NCBI GenBank assembly: GCA_902381685.1
Contig: LR698958.1
Coordinates: 497,672 to 561,671 of the forward strand
DNA from: Lachnospiraceae bacterium
Lineage (GTDB): Bacteria > Bacillota > Clostridia > Lachnospirales > Lachnospiraceae
Direction of reading: 5' to 3'
DNA: 64,000 nucleotides
Shown here piece by piece: positions 53,440 to 63,007 of this stretch. Position 1 is the stretch's first letter. Each line of letters starts with the position of its first letter. The notes under the pieces were generated by a model, which saw only the letters and a program-made list of their open reading frames with translations, was not told the origin of the DNA and ran no database searches. Position numbers and translations under genes: made by a program.

Positions 53440-55551
53440 CTATTCGTTGTCAATGCTTTCCATAATGTTTGGAATGTTACAAGCCTGATTTCCGCATTCT
53501 TCGATTCTGTCTAAGTCAAGATCTCCTGCAAAAATCTGGTCTTCTTTTCCTAATGCTCCAGGAATGATTGAGAATGTATTTGAAATACCGTCCTGAGCAT
53601 GTCTGAATGGGATCTTAGCAACTGATGCAAGAGATGCTAATGCTCCGTGAGAGTCACGTCCGTGCATTGGGTTTGCTCCCGGTGCTAATGGTTCTCCCAT
53701 TTTTCTTCCGTCAGGTGTGTTACCTGTTTTCTTACCATATACTACGTTAGAAGTAATTGTTAAGATAGAAGTTGTTGGAACACCGTGACGATATGTGTGG
53801 TGTTTTCTTACTTTGTCCATAAATGAACGAACGATGTCAACTGCGATTTCGTCAACACGGTCATCGTTGTTTCCGTATTTAGGGAAATCTCCTTCTACTT
53901 TGTAATCTACAACCAATCCGTCTTCATCTCTTACAGGTGTTACTTTAGCGTATTTAATAGCGCTTAATGAGTCGGCAACTACAGAAAGTCCTGCGATACC
54001 TGTAGCAAAGTAACGTTTTACATCTCTGTCATGAAGAGCCATCTGAAGTTTTTCGTAAGAATATTTATCATGCATATAATGAATGATATTTAATGTATTT
54101 ACATAAAGTCCTGCTAACCATTCCATCATGTCGTCGAATTTCTGCATTACATCATCGTAATCAAGAACATCGCCTTCTACTGCGCGGTATTTTGGTCCAA
54201 CCTGAATTTTAAGTTTTTCATCAATACCACCGTTGATAGCGTATAATAAACATTTTGCAAGGTTTGCACGTGCTCCGAAGAACTGCATTTCTTTACCAAC
54301 TCTCATTGAAGATACACAGCAAGCGATTGCGTAGTCATCTCCGTGAGTCTGACGCATTAAATCATCATTTTCATACTGGATAGAAGATGACTTGATTGAC
54401 ATCTTAGCACAGTATTCTTTGAATGCGTGTGGTAAACGTGTTGACCAAAGAACTGTTAAGTTTGGTTCCGGAGCAGTTCCTAAGTTGTCTAATGTGTGTA
54501 AGTAACGGAATGATGTTTTTGTAACAAGTGGACGTCCGTCAACACCAACACCACCGATTGATTCTGTTACCCATGTTGGGTCACCTGAGAATAATGCGTT
54601 GTATTCAGGTGTACGTGCAAATTTAACAAGACGTAATTTCATAATAAAGTGGTCAATGTATTCCTGAGCCTGTTCTTCTGTGATTAATCCTCTGTCTAAA
54701 TCACGTTTGATATAGATATCGATAAATGTAGAAGTACGTCCAAGACTCATGGCAGCACCGTTCTGTTCTTTAACTGCTGCAAGGTATCCGAAGTATAACC
54801 ACTGAATTGCTTCTTTTGCGTTTGAAGCAGGTTTTGTAATATCGTATCCGTAGATTTCACCTAATTTAGCTAAGTCGCTAAGTGCACGGATCTGTTCAGA
54901 TAATTCTTCGCGAAGACGAATGTTATCTCCTGTCATTCTTACTAAAGAAGTAGCAAGCTGCTGTTTCTTATCTTCGATTAACCAGTCTGTTCCGTATAAT
55001 GCAACACGACGGTAGTCACCGATGATACGACCACGTCCGTAAGCATCAGGAAGTCCTGTGATGATAGCGGATTTTCTTGCAAGTCTCATTTCAGGTGTGT
55101 AAGCATCAAATACACCCTGATTATGTGTTTTTCTGTATTCTGTAAAGATTTTTACGATTTCAGGGTCTACTTCGTATCCGTTTTCATGACAAGCATTCTG
55201 TGCCATACGGATACCACCAAATGGCTGAAGGGAACGTTTGAAAGGTTTGTCTGTCTGGAAACCAACGATCTGCTCTAAGTCTTTGTTTAAATATCCAGGT
55301 CCGTGAGAAGTAATTGTAGATACGATTTTTGTATCCATGTCTAATACTCCGCCTGCTTCGCGTTCCTGTTTAGAGAGATCCATTACCTGAGCCCAAAGTT
55401 TTGTAGTAGCTTCTGTTGGTCCTGCTAAGAAAGAGTCGTCTCCTTCATATGGAGTGTAGTTCTCCTGAATAAAGTTACGGACATTTACAGATGTACGATT
55501 CCAGCGACCAGGTTTAAATCCGTCCCAACTCGCATTCCAGTTTTTTTCCAT
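53440..55551 (-). CDS. pflB: Pyruvate formate-lyase, catalytic part without glycyl-radical domain
   Basis: Converts pyruvate and CoA to acetyl-CoA and formate. 703 residues against about 740-760 for complete enzymes. The active-site cysteine pair is Cys411-Cys412 in [13 protein letters not shown], and [17 protein letters not shown] is conserved. It ends [12 protein letters not shown], just where the linker to the radical domain would begin; no RVSGYA motif is present. That motif is in the 80-residue gene next to it. Codon bias is extreme, as expected of a major fermentation enzyme. SD AGGAGG. Confidence 0.95.
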   Translation of the reverse strand: MEKNWNASWDGFKPGRWNRTSVNVRNFIQENYTPYEGDDSFLAGPTEATTKLWAQVMDLSKQEREAGGVLDMDTKIVSTITSHGPGYLNKDLEQIVGFQTDKPFKRSLQPFGGIRMAQNACHENGYEVDPEIVKIFTEYRKTHNQGVFDAYTPEMRLARKSAIITGLPDAYGRGRIIGDYRRVALYGTDWLIEDKKQQLATSLVRMTGDNIRLREELSEQIRALSDLAKLGEIYGYDITKPASNAKEAIQWLYFGYLAAVKEQNGAAMSLGRTSTFIDIYIKRDLDRGLITEEQAQEYIDHFIMKLRLVKFARTPEYNALFSGDPTWVTESIGGVGVDGRPLVTKTSFRYLHTLDNLGTAPEPNLTVLWSTRLPHAFKEYCAKMSIKSSSIQYENDDLMRQTHGDDYAIACCVSSMRVGKEMQFFGARANLAKCLLYAINGGIDEKLKIQVGPKYRAVEGDVLDYDDVMQKFDDMMEWLAGLYVNTLNIIHYMHDKYSYEKLQMALHDRDVKRYFATGIAGLSVVADSLSAIKYAKVTPVRDEDGLVVDYKVEGDFPKYGNNDDRVDEIAVDIVRSFMDKVRKHHTYRHGVPTTSILTITSNVVYGKKTGNTPDGRKMGEPLAPGANPMHGRDSHGALASLASVAKIPFRHAQDGISNTFSIIPGALGKEDQIFAGDLDLDRIEECGNQACNIPNIMESIDNE

Positions 55552-55598
55552 TTTAAAAATCCTCCTAAATATGTTTACTTTATAATGTCACCAGAAGA

Positions 55599-55612
55599 GT
55601 GTATTTATACAC
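55599..55612. promoter_or_regulatory. Inverted repeat in the pflB leader
   Basis: GTGTAT-TT-ATACAC lies in the untranslated leader, about 30-45 bp after the likely transcription start. It is a possible operator; it does not match the Rex or Fnr consensus that I know. Confidence 0.4.
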
Positions 55613-55648
55613 AATTCTTTAGTTTGTTAAAATATTCACTACGCTTAG

Positions 55649-55677
55649 ATTATAAGGAAAAAAGAAACACCAGTCAA
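55649..55677 (-). promoter_or_regulatory. Strong promoter of the pfl operon
   Basis: On the minus strand TTGACT (55672-55677), 17-bp spacer, TATAAT (55649-55654). The leader to the pflB start is about 90 nt. Confidence 0.85.
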
Positions 55678-55846
55678 TAGTATAACAACGGTTAGATTGT
55701 ACTAAATTGAATACAGTATACAAGTGAGTACAATTTTCCTTTGCCAAATCGTAAAATTAAGAAAATATTTATTCTTTTTTCACAAAATTAGTGTATAGTA
55801 ACATTATTAAAAAAAGAATGTAAAATAATTAGGAGTGTATAAAGAG

Positions 55847-57007
55847 ATGAAAAGAAAGTTACAGGTGCTTTTAAGCTTAGTCTGCACTGCGGTATTATTT
55901 TCTTCATGTGCCTCAACAGACACACAGAAAGAGAACGTGACACAAAAAGAAGAAGGAAGAAAAGTAAATGAAAAGCAGAGCAATCTTGATGTATTAAATC
56001 CAATTGCATACAGCGATGTGTCGGGAATCAAACTTGAACCGGGTTCTTACATATCTATAATAGGAAAGAGCAATAACGGTGAATTTTGGGAGGAAGTAAA
56101 AGCGGGAGCAGAGAGAGCGGCGGAAGATTTGAATGCCGCTTTAGGATATAAAGGGGAAGACAAGATTAAAGTAAATTATAGCGGGGCTTCCAAAGGTGAG
56201 AATATTGAGGATCAGATTAATATTTTAGATGAGGAACTGGCCAGAAATCCGGTTGCTGTCGGAATAGCGATTATTGACTCAACGGCCTGTGAAGTGCAGT
56301 TTGATTTGGCTGCGGAGAATGGTATTCCGATTGTTGCATTTGACTCGGGAAGCGATTACAAAAATATTCAGGCAATGTGTTCAGCGAACAACAGCGAAAT
56401 CGGTAAAACAGGCGCTACAAAGTTGGCATCTGTTTTGGACGATACAGGTGAAGTGGCATTGTTTGTACACGATAAAGAATCCACAAGTGCAAAACTTCGT
56501 GAAGAAGGATTTTTAAAAGAGATACAGGAAAATCACCCTAATATTAAAGTCCCTCTTGTGTACCATTTAGATGACTTGGAAGAAACAGCGAAGACGATTG
56601 CTTCCGAGAGAAATAAGAACAAGAAGGAGGGAGAGAAAGATGTTCTCCCTGAGGAGATAACACAGACGGAAGCGATTCAGTATGTGTTGAAGAAAAACCC
56701 TAATATAAAAGGTTGTTTCTCAACAAATATTAGTGCAAACGAGGAATTGCTGACAGCGTTGGAAGGGGAAGACAGAGATTTAAAAATTATTTCAGTGGAC
56801 GGTGGAGAAAGCCAGTTACAAGCGCTCAAAGATGGAAAAGTGAACGGTCTGATTGTGCAGAATCCATATGCGATGGGGTATGCTACAGTGATTTCAGCGG
56901 CGAGAGCGTCACTTGGAATGGGAAATCAGGCATTTATTGATTCAGGATTTATTTGGGTTACAAAAGATAATATGAATAAGAAAACAATTAAGAGAATGTT
57001 ATATTAA
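55847..57007 (+). CDS. Orphan periplasmic-binding-type lipoprotein
   Basis: 386 residues with a lipobox (VLFSSC) and a charged linker, then a type I sugar-binding-protein fold like Peripla_BP_4 (SNNGEFWEEVKAGAERAAED, AIIDSTACEVQFDLAAENG, PIVAFDSGSDY, ISVDGGES). No transporter genes accompany it; the neighbour is a convergent two-component system, so it might be a sensory accessory protein or use a distant transporter. The ATG at 55847 follows TTAGGAG with 9 bp; a GTG at 55835 would be inside the site. Confidence 0.85.
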   Translation: MKRKLQVLLSLVCTAVLFSSCASTDTQKENVTQKEEGRKVNEKQSNLDVLNPIAYSDVSGIKLEPGSYISIIGKSNNGEFWEEVKAGAERAAEDLNAALGYKGEDKIKVNYSGASKGENIEDQINILDEELARNPVAVGIAIIDSTACEVQFDLAAENGIPIVAFDSGSDYKNIQAMCSANNSEIGKTGATKLASVLDDTGEVALFVHDKESTSAKLREEGFLKEIQENHPNIKVPLVYHLDDLEETAKTIASERNKNKKEGEKDVLPEEITQTEAIQYVLKKNPNIKGCFSTNISANEELLTALEGEDRDLKIISVDGGESQLQALKDGKVNGLIVQNPYAMGYATVISAARASLGMGNQAFIDSGFIWVTKDNMNKKTIKRMLY

Positions 57008-57010
57008 AAG

Positions 57011-57047
57011 AGAGGGAGAAAATTACATTTCTCCCTCTTTACTTTTT
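57011..57047. terminator. Bidirectional terminator between lipoprotein and histidine kinase genes
   Basis: AGAGGGAGAAA pairs with TTTCTCCCTCT, with T-rich sequence after it on the plus strand and TTTTAATA after it on the minus strand. Confidence 0.8.
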
Positions 57048-58445
57048 GGAAAGCGAGAAAATAAATTCTGTTCCAACCCCTTCGGTGCTGATAACATTAA
57101 TACTTTCTCCGTGTGCGTTGATAATTTCTTTCACGATGGCAAGTCCAAGCCCCGTTCCCTTTTTGTCTTTACCTCGTGACAAATCTGTCTTATAAAAACG
57201 TTCCCAGATTTGATTAATGCTTTTCTTAGGAATGCCGATACCGGCGTCCTTTACGGAAACAAAAACTTTGCCGCCATGTTCGGTTGTTTCCACATAGATA
57301 CTGGAATCCGCATTGCTGAATTTCACTGCGTTATCAAGGAGATTGTATAAAACCTGTTGGATTTTCCGCTTATCCGCATAGACAAAAATCGTTTTGGAGG
57401 CAAATAAAAGTTCAATGGAAATTTTTTTTGCCGTGCATCTTCCCTCAAAAGAGATAGCGGTGGTACGTATAATCTCGTGAATGTCAAAAGAACTTTTGTC
57501 CAGCAGCAGTTCTTTTGTGTCAAATTCATTTAAAGTAAGCAAATCCTGTGTTAAATCCGTAAGTCTTTCCGTTTCAAATAAGATAATGTTTAAATATTTG
57601 TCATACATTTCTACCGGAATGGTTCCGTCCGCAATGGCATTGACATAGCCTTTGATGGAGGTGAGAGGTGAACGGAAATCGTGGGAAACATTTGCGATAA
57701 ATTTCTTCTGATAACTGTTCATATCTTTTAACTGGTTGGACATATAGTTTAAAGATGCCGACAGGTAGCCGACCTCATCATCGGTATTGATGTGTATTTC
57801 ATGGTCCAAATTTCCGGACGCATATTGTTTTGCCGCCTCGGTAATTTTTCTAAGGGGACGGTAAATAAAAAAGTGCAGTCCCAATAAAATAGAGAACGAC
57901 AAAATATAGATTACGAGCAAAGTGATATATACAACATTCAAAATCGAATCTTTCGTTTCCGTCAAATCAGAATAAGATTTGTGAATTAAAATATATCCTT
58001 TCGTATAAAACCCTTGTGTTACCGGGGCGATTACCGTAATCATTTCTTCCGAAAAATAATTATGATAATTTCCGATAAGATACTGCTCATTTCCTGCCTC
58101 AGCCGGATTAAAATCGGTAATCTGAGCGGGACTGGAGGTGGAAGGATTACTGTGGGAGGACAGTAGAAGCTTTCCGTTTCTGTCCGTAATCCATACATCT
58201 GCGTGCAGATAAGCAGTCAACCCGTTCAACTGCACCTGCGTATCATTTAGTGAAAGTGTATTGGTGAAGAAACCGGGAAGATATTCTTTTCCCATTAAAT
58301 TGGCTTCTTTATATAACTCTCCTCCAATCTTTGTCTCCAGATTTGTTGCAAGGAGAGTTGAACCTAAAGTGGCAACAGTAAAAATACTGAGAAAACCAAA
58401 AGCGATATAAATCAAAATAAACTTTAAATAGAGGGTGCTTCGCAT
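57039..58445 (-). CDS. Sensor histidine kinase
   Basis: 468 residues: membrane helix 1 (about 8-32), extracellular sensing domain (about 33-168), helix 2 (about 171-194), HAMP (about 195-247), HisKA with His255 in FIANVSHDFRSPLTSIKGY, and HATPase_c with DNAVKFSN, GIGIPKKS and KGTGLGLAIVKE. It autophosphorylates and hands the phosphate to the regulator whose gene ends 1 bp upstream. Signal unknown. The convergent binding-type lipoprotein could be linked to its sensing. Confidence 0.95.
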   Translation of the reverse strand: MRSTLYLKFILIYIAFGFLSIFTVATLGSTLLATNLETKIGGELYKEANLMGKEYLPGFFTNTLSLNDTQVQLNGLTAYLHADVWITDRNGKLLLSSHSNPSTSSPAQITDFNPAEAGNEQYLIGNYHNYFSEEMITVIAPVTQGFYTKGYILIHKSYSDLTETKDSILNVVYITLLVIYILSFSILLGLHFFIYRPLRKITEAAKQYASGNLDHEIHINTDDEVGYLSASLNYMSNQLKDMNSYQKKFIANVSHDFRSPLTSIKGYVNAIADGTIPVEMYDKYLNIILFETERLTDLTQDLLTLNEFDTKELLLDKSSFDIHEIIRTTAISFEGRCTAKKISIELLFASKTIFVYADKRKIQQVLYNLLDNAVKFSNADSSIYVETTEHGGKVFVSVKDAGIGIPKKSINQIWERFYKTDLSRGKDKKGTGLGLAIVKEIINAHGESINVISTEGVGTEFIFSLSKK

Positions 58446-58446
58446 A

Positions 58447-59148
58447 TTACTTTACCTCAAATTTGTATCCGATGCCCCACACTGTTCCAAGACTCCATGT
58501 AGGGTGATCTTTGATTTTTGCGCGAAGTCTCTTAATGTGTACGTCCACTGTTCGGGTGTCTCCCATGTAGTCATACCCCCAAATCTGATCTAATAACTGT
58601 TCCCTTGTGAAAACCTGATTTGGCGATGCGGCTAGAAAATAGAGCAGTTCCAGTTCCTTTGGCGGCATTTCCACAGGAAGGTCGTCGACAGTGACGGAAT
58701 AGTTTGTCAGATTGATTTCAATCCCCGGGTAAACTACACATTTTCCTTTGTCTGCCACAGGAATCTCCTGCTTGGCAGGCTGGTAACGGCGAAGAACAGC
58801 CTTCACCCTCGCCACAAGTTCCTTTGCATCGAACGGTTTAATCATATAGTCGTCCGCACCGAGTTCCAGACCGAGTACCTTATCAAAAATTTCTCCTTTT
58901 GCGGAGAGCATAATAATCGGTGTGTTGGATTTCGCACGTATCTCCCGGCAGACCTGATAACCGTCGATACCCGGCAGCATCAGGTCGAGAAGAATTAAAT
59001 TAGGCTGATAGGAATCAAATGTAGTCAGCGCCTCCTCACCATCATGTACCATCATTGTGTCAAAGCATTCTTTTGTCAGATAGAGAGAAATCAGTTCTGC
59101 AATGTTTTCATCATCATCTACAATTAGGATTTTTTGTTTTGTTACCAT
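58447..59148 (-). CDS. OmpR-family response regulator
   Basis: 233 residues with an N-terminal receiver domain (acidic pocket VDDDE, phosphorylated Asp55 in LILLDLMLPG, conserved Lys in MIKPFDAKEL) and a C-terminal winged helix with the DNA-contacting loop region GDTRTVDVHIKRLRAKI. It is paired with the kinase downstream; mutS2 ends 17 bp upstream, so the three may be co-transcribed. SD AAGGAGA. Confidence 0.96.
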   Translation of the reverse strand: MVTKQKILIVDDDENIAELISLYLTKECFDTMMVHDGEEALTTFDSYQPNLILLDLMLPGIDGYQVCREIRAKSNTPIIMLSAKGEIFDKVLGLELGADDYMIKPFDAKELVARVKAVLRRYQPAKQEIPVADKGKCVVYPGIEINLTNYSVTVDDLPVEMPPKELELLYFLAASPNQVFTREQLLDQIWGYDYMGDTRTVDVHIKRLRAKIKDHPTWSLGTVWGIGYKFEVK

Positions 59149-59165
59149 AAGTGTCTCCTTTTCTT

Positions 59166-61541
59166 TTATTTGAACTCAACGATAGTTACACCGGCATCGC
59201 CCTCACCGAAAGCACCGAGGCGGTATGATTTAACATATTTAAGCCGTTTTAAATAATTGTGAATTCCCTGACGCAGCGCTCCCGTTCCTTTACCGTGTAC
59301 GATTCGCACCGGGGTTAAATGTGCAAGATAGGCGTCATCTAAATATTTATCCAGTTCCGCGATTGCCTCATCGACAGTTTTCCCAAGCAGGTTGATTTCA
59401 GGACTGACGGAAAGGGATTTACTCATTTTCATTTTTCCGCTTGAAGTTCTTCTCATCTGTTTTGCGGTGATGGTCATTGGCTCTTCAATGATTTCCAAGT
59501 CAGAAATATTTACCTGAGAGCGGAGAATACCCATCTGTACGAAGAGGTTTCCTTTGGCGTCGGGAAGGGAACTGACTGTTCCGGTTAAGTTCATACTCAA
59601 TACTTTTACGGATTCGCCCAGTTTAAAATCTCCGGGTTTATGTTGCTTTTTCGGTTTCTTCGGCTGAATGGAAGATTTTTCCTGTGTTTTGGAAATCTTT
59701 TGGCGGAGACGTTCGCGCTCTCTTTCCATTTCTGCAACCGAAATATTCTCTTTTCCAAATTTGCGGAAGTTTTTCATTGTCTCGTCGGCAACTTCTTTGG
59801 CGTCACGGAGAATTGCGTTGGCTTTCTCGTTTGCCTCGCGCAAAATACGTTCTTTCTGCTCGTCCAAACGAACCTGTTTTTTCTCAACACGAGATTTTAA
59901 CTGCTGGATTTCCTGCTTGTAGGAAGCAATTTCCGCTCTCTCTTTCTCGATTGTCTTTCTGCTTTCCTCGAGGTCGGAAAGTAAGTCCTCAAAAGATTCA
60001 TCGTGTTCGGAAAGTTGGCGCTTTGCCTCGTCGATAATATAATCGGGAAGACCGAGTTTTCCGGAAATGGCAAAGGCGTTACTTTTTCCCGGAATACCGA
60101 GCAGCAGGCGGTAAGTCGGACGAAGGGTTTCCACATCGAACTCACAGCAGGCATTCTCCACACCCTCGGTGGAAAGAGCAAATATTTTCAGTTCACTATA
60201 GTGAGTTGTAGCCATTGTGCGAATGCCCCTCTGATGTAAATGAGAGAGAATGGCAGTTGCCAATGCAGCCCCTTCCGTCGGATCGGTTCCCGCACCTAAT
60301 TCATCGAAAAGAACGAGGGAATGTTCGTCCACGTCTTTCAAGAAAGAAACAATATTTGTCATATGGGACGAAAATGTACTCAGGCTCTGTTCAATGCTCT
60401 GTTCATCTCCGATATCCGCATAGACTTCATGGAATACCGCAAGTTCAGAGCGGTCAAGGGCGGGTATATGAAGACCGGCCTGCCCCATCAAAGTAAACAG
60501 ACCGACTGTTTTCAATGAAACGGTTTTACCTCCGGTGTTCGGTCCGGTGACGATAAGCAAATCAAAATCTCCGCCCAAAGTCAATGTGATTGGAACAACT
60601 TTTTTCTTATCTAAAAGCGGGTGACGTCCCTCACGGATATGAATGTATCCTTTCGTGTTAAAAATAGGTTTGCCGGCGTTCATGGAAAGTGCGAGCATAC
60701 CTTTGGCAAAAATGAAGTCCAATTCGGTAAGGATAGCAAAATTTGTACGCAATTCCTGTATATATCCTCCTGCCTCTTCGCTTAATCGGGAGAGAATAAC
60801 TTGAATTTCTTCCTGCTCTTTTCCATAAAGTTCTTTTAAGTCATTGTTTAATTTTACAATCGCCATAGGCTCGATAAATAAAGTGGAGCCTGTTGAAGAC
60901 TGGTCGTGAATCATGCCCGGGACCTGACTTCTGTATTCTGCTTTTACGGGAATACAGTATCTGTCGCCGCGCATGGTAATGAGTGAATCCTGCAAATAGG
61001 ATTTCAGTGAACCGCTGACAAGAGAAGTTAACGTAGAGTGAACACGCTCGTTTAATAACTGTATACTTCTTCTGATATGTTTCAGAGTGCTGCTGGCGTC
61101 ATCACTGATTTCATCTTCCCCTAAAATACAGCGGGAAATCTCGTTTGATAAAACTCCCAATGGCTCTAATTGGTTAAAATAGGTATCCAGACAATCTTCC
61201 AAATCGTCCACTGTATCGTGTCTTCCAAAAGATTTCACACGGTTTGTTACCTGAAGGAGTTTGGCAATGCGAAGAAGTTCGTTGCATGTCAGGACACCGC
61301 CCACTTCAAGACGCATCAGGGAATCTTCTATCGGATAACAGCCGCTGAAGGAAATACGTCCTTTTTTTACAATTCTTGTAAATGCAGATGCAGTCTGTTC
61401 CTGTGCGAGATTAATATCCCCGATATTGAGCATCGGACTTAACTTCTTACAGCGGTTTTTTCCGCTTGGAGAAGAAGCCTGCTCTTCCAGTAAGTCAATA
61501 ATTTTATTGTATTCTAATTTTAATTGTGCTTTCTTATTCAT
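59166..61541 (-). CDS. mutS2: MutS2 ATPase with Smr nuclease domain
   Basis: 791 residues: MutS-type clamp and core (about 1-310), ATPase with Walker A TGPNTGGKTVSLK, Walker B LVLFDELGAGTDPTEGAAL, a long coiled coil (about 505-615), a KOW-like linker and the C-terminal Smr domain (VRIVHGKGTGALRQGI). It acts on branched DNA and, in Bacillus, on collided ribosomes. Its position upstream of a two-component system on the same strand is somewhat unusual. Confidence 0.96.
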   Translation of the reverse strand: MNKKAQLKLEYNKIIDLLEEQASSPSGKNRCKKLSPMLNIGDINLAQEQTASAFTRIVKKGRISFSGCYPIEDSLMRLEVGGVLTCNELLRIAKLLQVTNRVKSFGRHDTVDDLEDCLDTYFNQLEPLGVLSNEISRCILGEDEISDDASSTLKHIRRSIQLLNERVHSTLTSLVSGSLKSYLQDSLITMRGDRYCIPVKAEYRSQVPGMIHDQSSTGSTLFIEPMAIVKLNNDLKELYGKEQEEIQVILSRLSEEAGGYIQELRTNFAILTELDFIFAKGMLALSMNAGKPIFNTKGYIHIREGRHPLLDKKKVVPITLTLGGDFDLLIVTGPNTGGKTVSLKTVGLFTLMGQAGLHIPALDRSELAVFHEVYADIGDEQSIEQSLSTFSSHMTNIVSFLKDVDEHSLVLFDELGAGTDPTEGAALATAILSHLHQRGIRTMATTHYSELKIFALSTEGVENACCEFDVETLRPTYRLLLGIPGKSNAFAISGKLGLPDYIIDEAKRQLSEHDESFEDLLSDLEESRKTIEKERAEIASYKQEIQQLKSRVEKKQVRLDEQKERILREANEKANAILRDAKEVADETMKNFRKFGKENISVAEMERERERLRQKISKTQEKSSIQPKKPKKQHKPGDFKLGESVKVLSMNLTGTVSSLPDAKGNLFVQMGILRSQVNISDLEIIEEPMTITAKQMRRTSSGKMKMSKSLSVSPEINLLGKTVDEAIAELDKYLDDAYLAHLTPVRIVHGKGTGALRQGIHNYLKRLKYVKSYRLGAFGEGDAGVTIVEFK

Positions 61542-61625
61542 AGTCTACCTCAATTTTTTATAGCAAATTACAAAGTCCTATAAATTACATTTTACCTTAT
61601 TTAAAGGGGAATGAAAAGGAAAATA

Positions 61626-61654
61626 TTGAACAATGAACATCAATCATGTATACT
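61626..61654 (+). promoter_or_regulatory. Promoter of the HtrA-like gene
   Basis: TTGAAC (61626-61631), 17-bp spacer, TATACT (61649-61654). Confidence 0.75.
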
Positions 61655-61682
61655 ATACAAAGGAGAATAAAGGAGTCGATAT

Positions 61683-62963
61683 ATGTCTACGGAATCAAAC
61701 AAAATCCAACGGGAAGATCCAAACGAACAGAAAGATAAAGAATTTTCCTTTTTGCAGGAAACAATTAAGTCAGAGCAGATGACAGGCAGAAAATTGGCGG
61801 GGCGCGTGGTAAAAATAGCGGCGTGCGGACTCTTTTTCGGTCTTATGTCATGTGTCGGATTTTTTGCGTTGAAGCCGTGGGCAGAATCTGCGTTCCATCA
61901 AAATACAAATCAGGTTACCATTCCAAAAGATGAGGAGAATGTACAGCCGAAAGAAGAAACGGAACAGGGGCAGGCAAACATTCCTAAAATGACATTACAG
62001 AATCAGGAAGAGTTGAATGAAGCATTATTTGAAGTTGCAAAAAAGGCGGAGAAAGGTGTCGTGGAAGTTCGGGGAATTCACGGAAAAGAAGGGTGGATTG
62101 AGGAAACATACGACACGGTCAACAGTGTATCCGGTACGATAATAGCGGATACGGGAGTGGAAGTTCTTATTTTGGCAAATAATTCTGTTTTAAAAGATGC
62201 GGAGAGTCTGACATGCACTTTTTGTGACGGAAGTACATACGCTGCGGAGATAAAAAAACAGGATAAAAACTTGGGCATCGTCATTTTCAGTGTGAAAAAG
62301 GCAGCGATGAACAGCACGACATTACGTCAGGTAAGCACTCTTACACTTGGAAATTCCAACCTTGTTACGCAGGGAGATACATTGATTGCACTTGGTAAAC
62401 CTTTCGGATATACAAGCGGCATCAGTTATGGCATAGCAAGTGCAGTGGATAAAGAAGTGTCTTTTGCAGATGGGGATTACCGAATGATTTTGTCTGATAT
62501 TCCGGGCAGCGGTAGTGGCAGCGGTATTTTAATTAATACGGCGGGCGAAGTTGTCGGTATGATCAAACCGAATTTATCCGGCAGTGAAAATGTAACTACA
62601 ACGAATGCACTGGCGATTTCAGACTTGAAAACAGTGATTGAACTTTTATCCAACGGAAGAGGCGTTTCCTATGTGGGAATTACAGGGACGGAGATTACGG
62701 GAAAAATTTCCGAAGAACAGGGGCTTCCGGAGGGAGTGTATGTTAAGAATGTAGATTCGGATTCTCCTGCGATGAAGGCGGGTATTCAGTGTGGAGACAT
62801 TATCACAAGTGTAGGGAAAACAAAAGTGACTACACAGGACGCATATCAGAGCGCCATCTTGGAATACGAGCCGGGAAGACAGATAGAATTAAGTGGAAAA
62901 CGAAGAAGCAATAACGGTTATGTAGAAATCAAATTTACCGTAACCGTGGGAAGTAAAGAGTAG
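61683..62963 (+). CDS. HtrA/DegP-like PDZ protein, probably catalytically inactive
   Basis: 426 residues: cytoplasmic N-terminus, one membrane helix (about 41-64), linker, trypsin-like domain (about 105-325) and PDZ domain (about 330-422; LPEGVYVKNVDSDSPAMKAGI). The triad seems lost: the usual NNHVV motif reads NNSVL (Ser168), the usual Asp before LAV is Asn196 in DKNLGIV, and GNSGGP is replaced by GSGSGSG (277-281 region). It may therefore be a pseudoprotease acting as a chaperone or PDZ sensor at the cell surface. Well-formed frame with its own promoter; not a decayed gene. Confidence 0.85.
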   Translation: MSTESNKIQREDPNEQKDKEFSFLQETIKSEQMTGRKLAGRVVKIAACGLFFGLMSCVGFFALKPWAESAFHQNTNQVTIPKDEENVQPKEETEQGQANIPKMTLQNQEELNEALFEVAKKAEKGVVEVRGIHGKEGWIEETYDTVNSVSGTIIADTGVEVLILANNSVLKDAESLTCTFCDGSTYAAEIKKQDKNLGIVIFSVKKAAMNSTTLRQVSTLTLGNSNLVTQGDTLIALGKPFGYTSGISYGIASAVDKEVSFADGDYRMILSDIPGSGSGSGILINTAGEVVGMIKPNLSGSENVTTTNALAISDLKTVIELLSNGRGVSYVGITGTEITGKISEEQGLPEGVYVKNVDSDSPAMKAGIQCGDIITSVGKTKVTTQDAYQSAILEYEPGRQIELSGKRRSNNGYVEIKFTVTVGSKE

Positions 62964-63007
62964 TGGGATTCGTTTTTTAGAAAAAATAGAAAAGAAAGAG
63001 GAAAGAA

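Noticed and set aside
55552..55846. Possible riboswitch or small RNA in the pfl upstream region
   Set aside because: Apart from a good promoter and one short inverted repeat I see no conserved riboswitch architecture.
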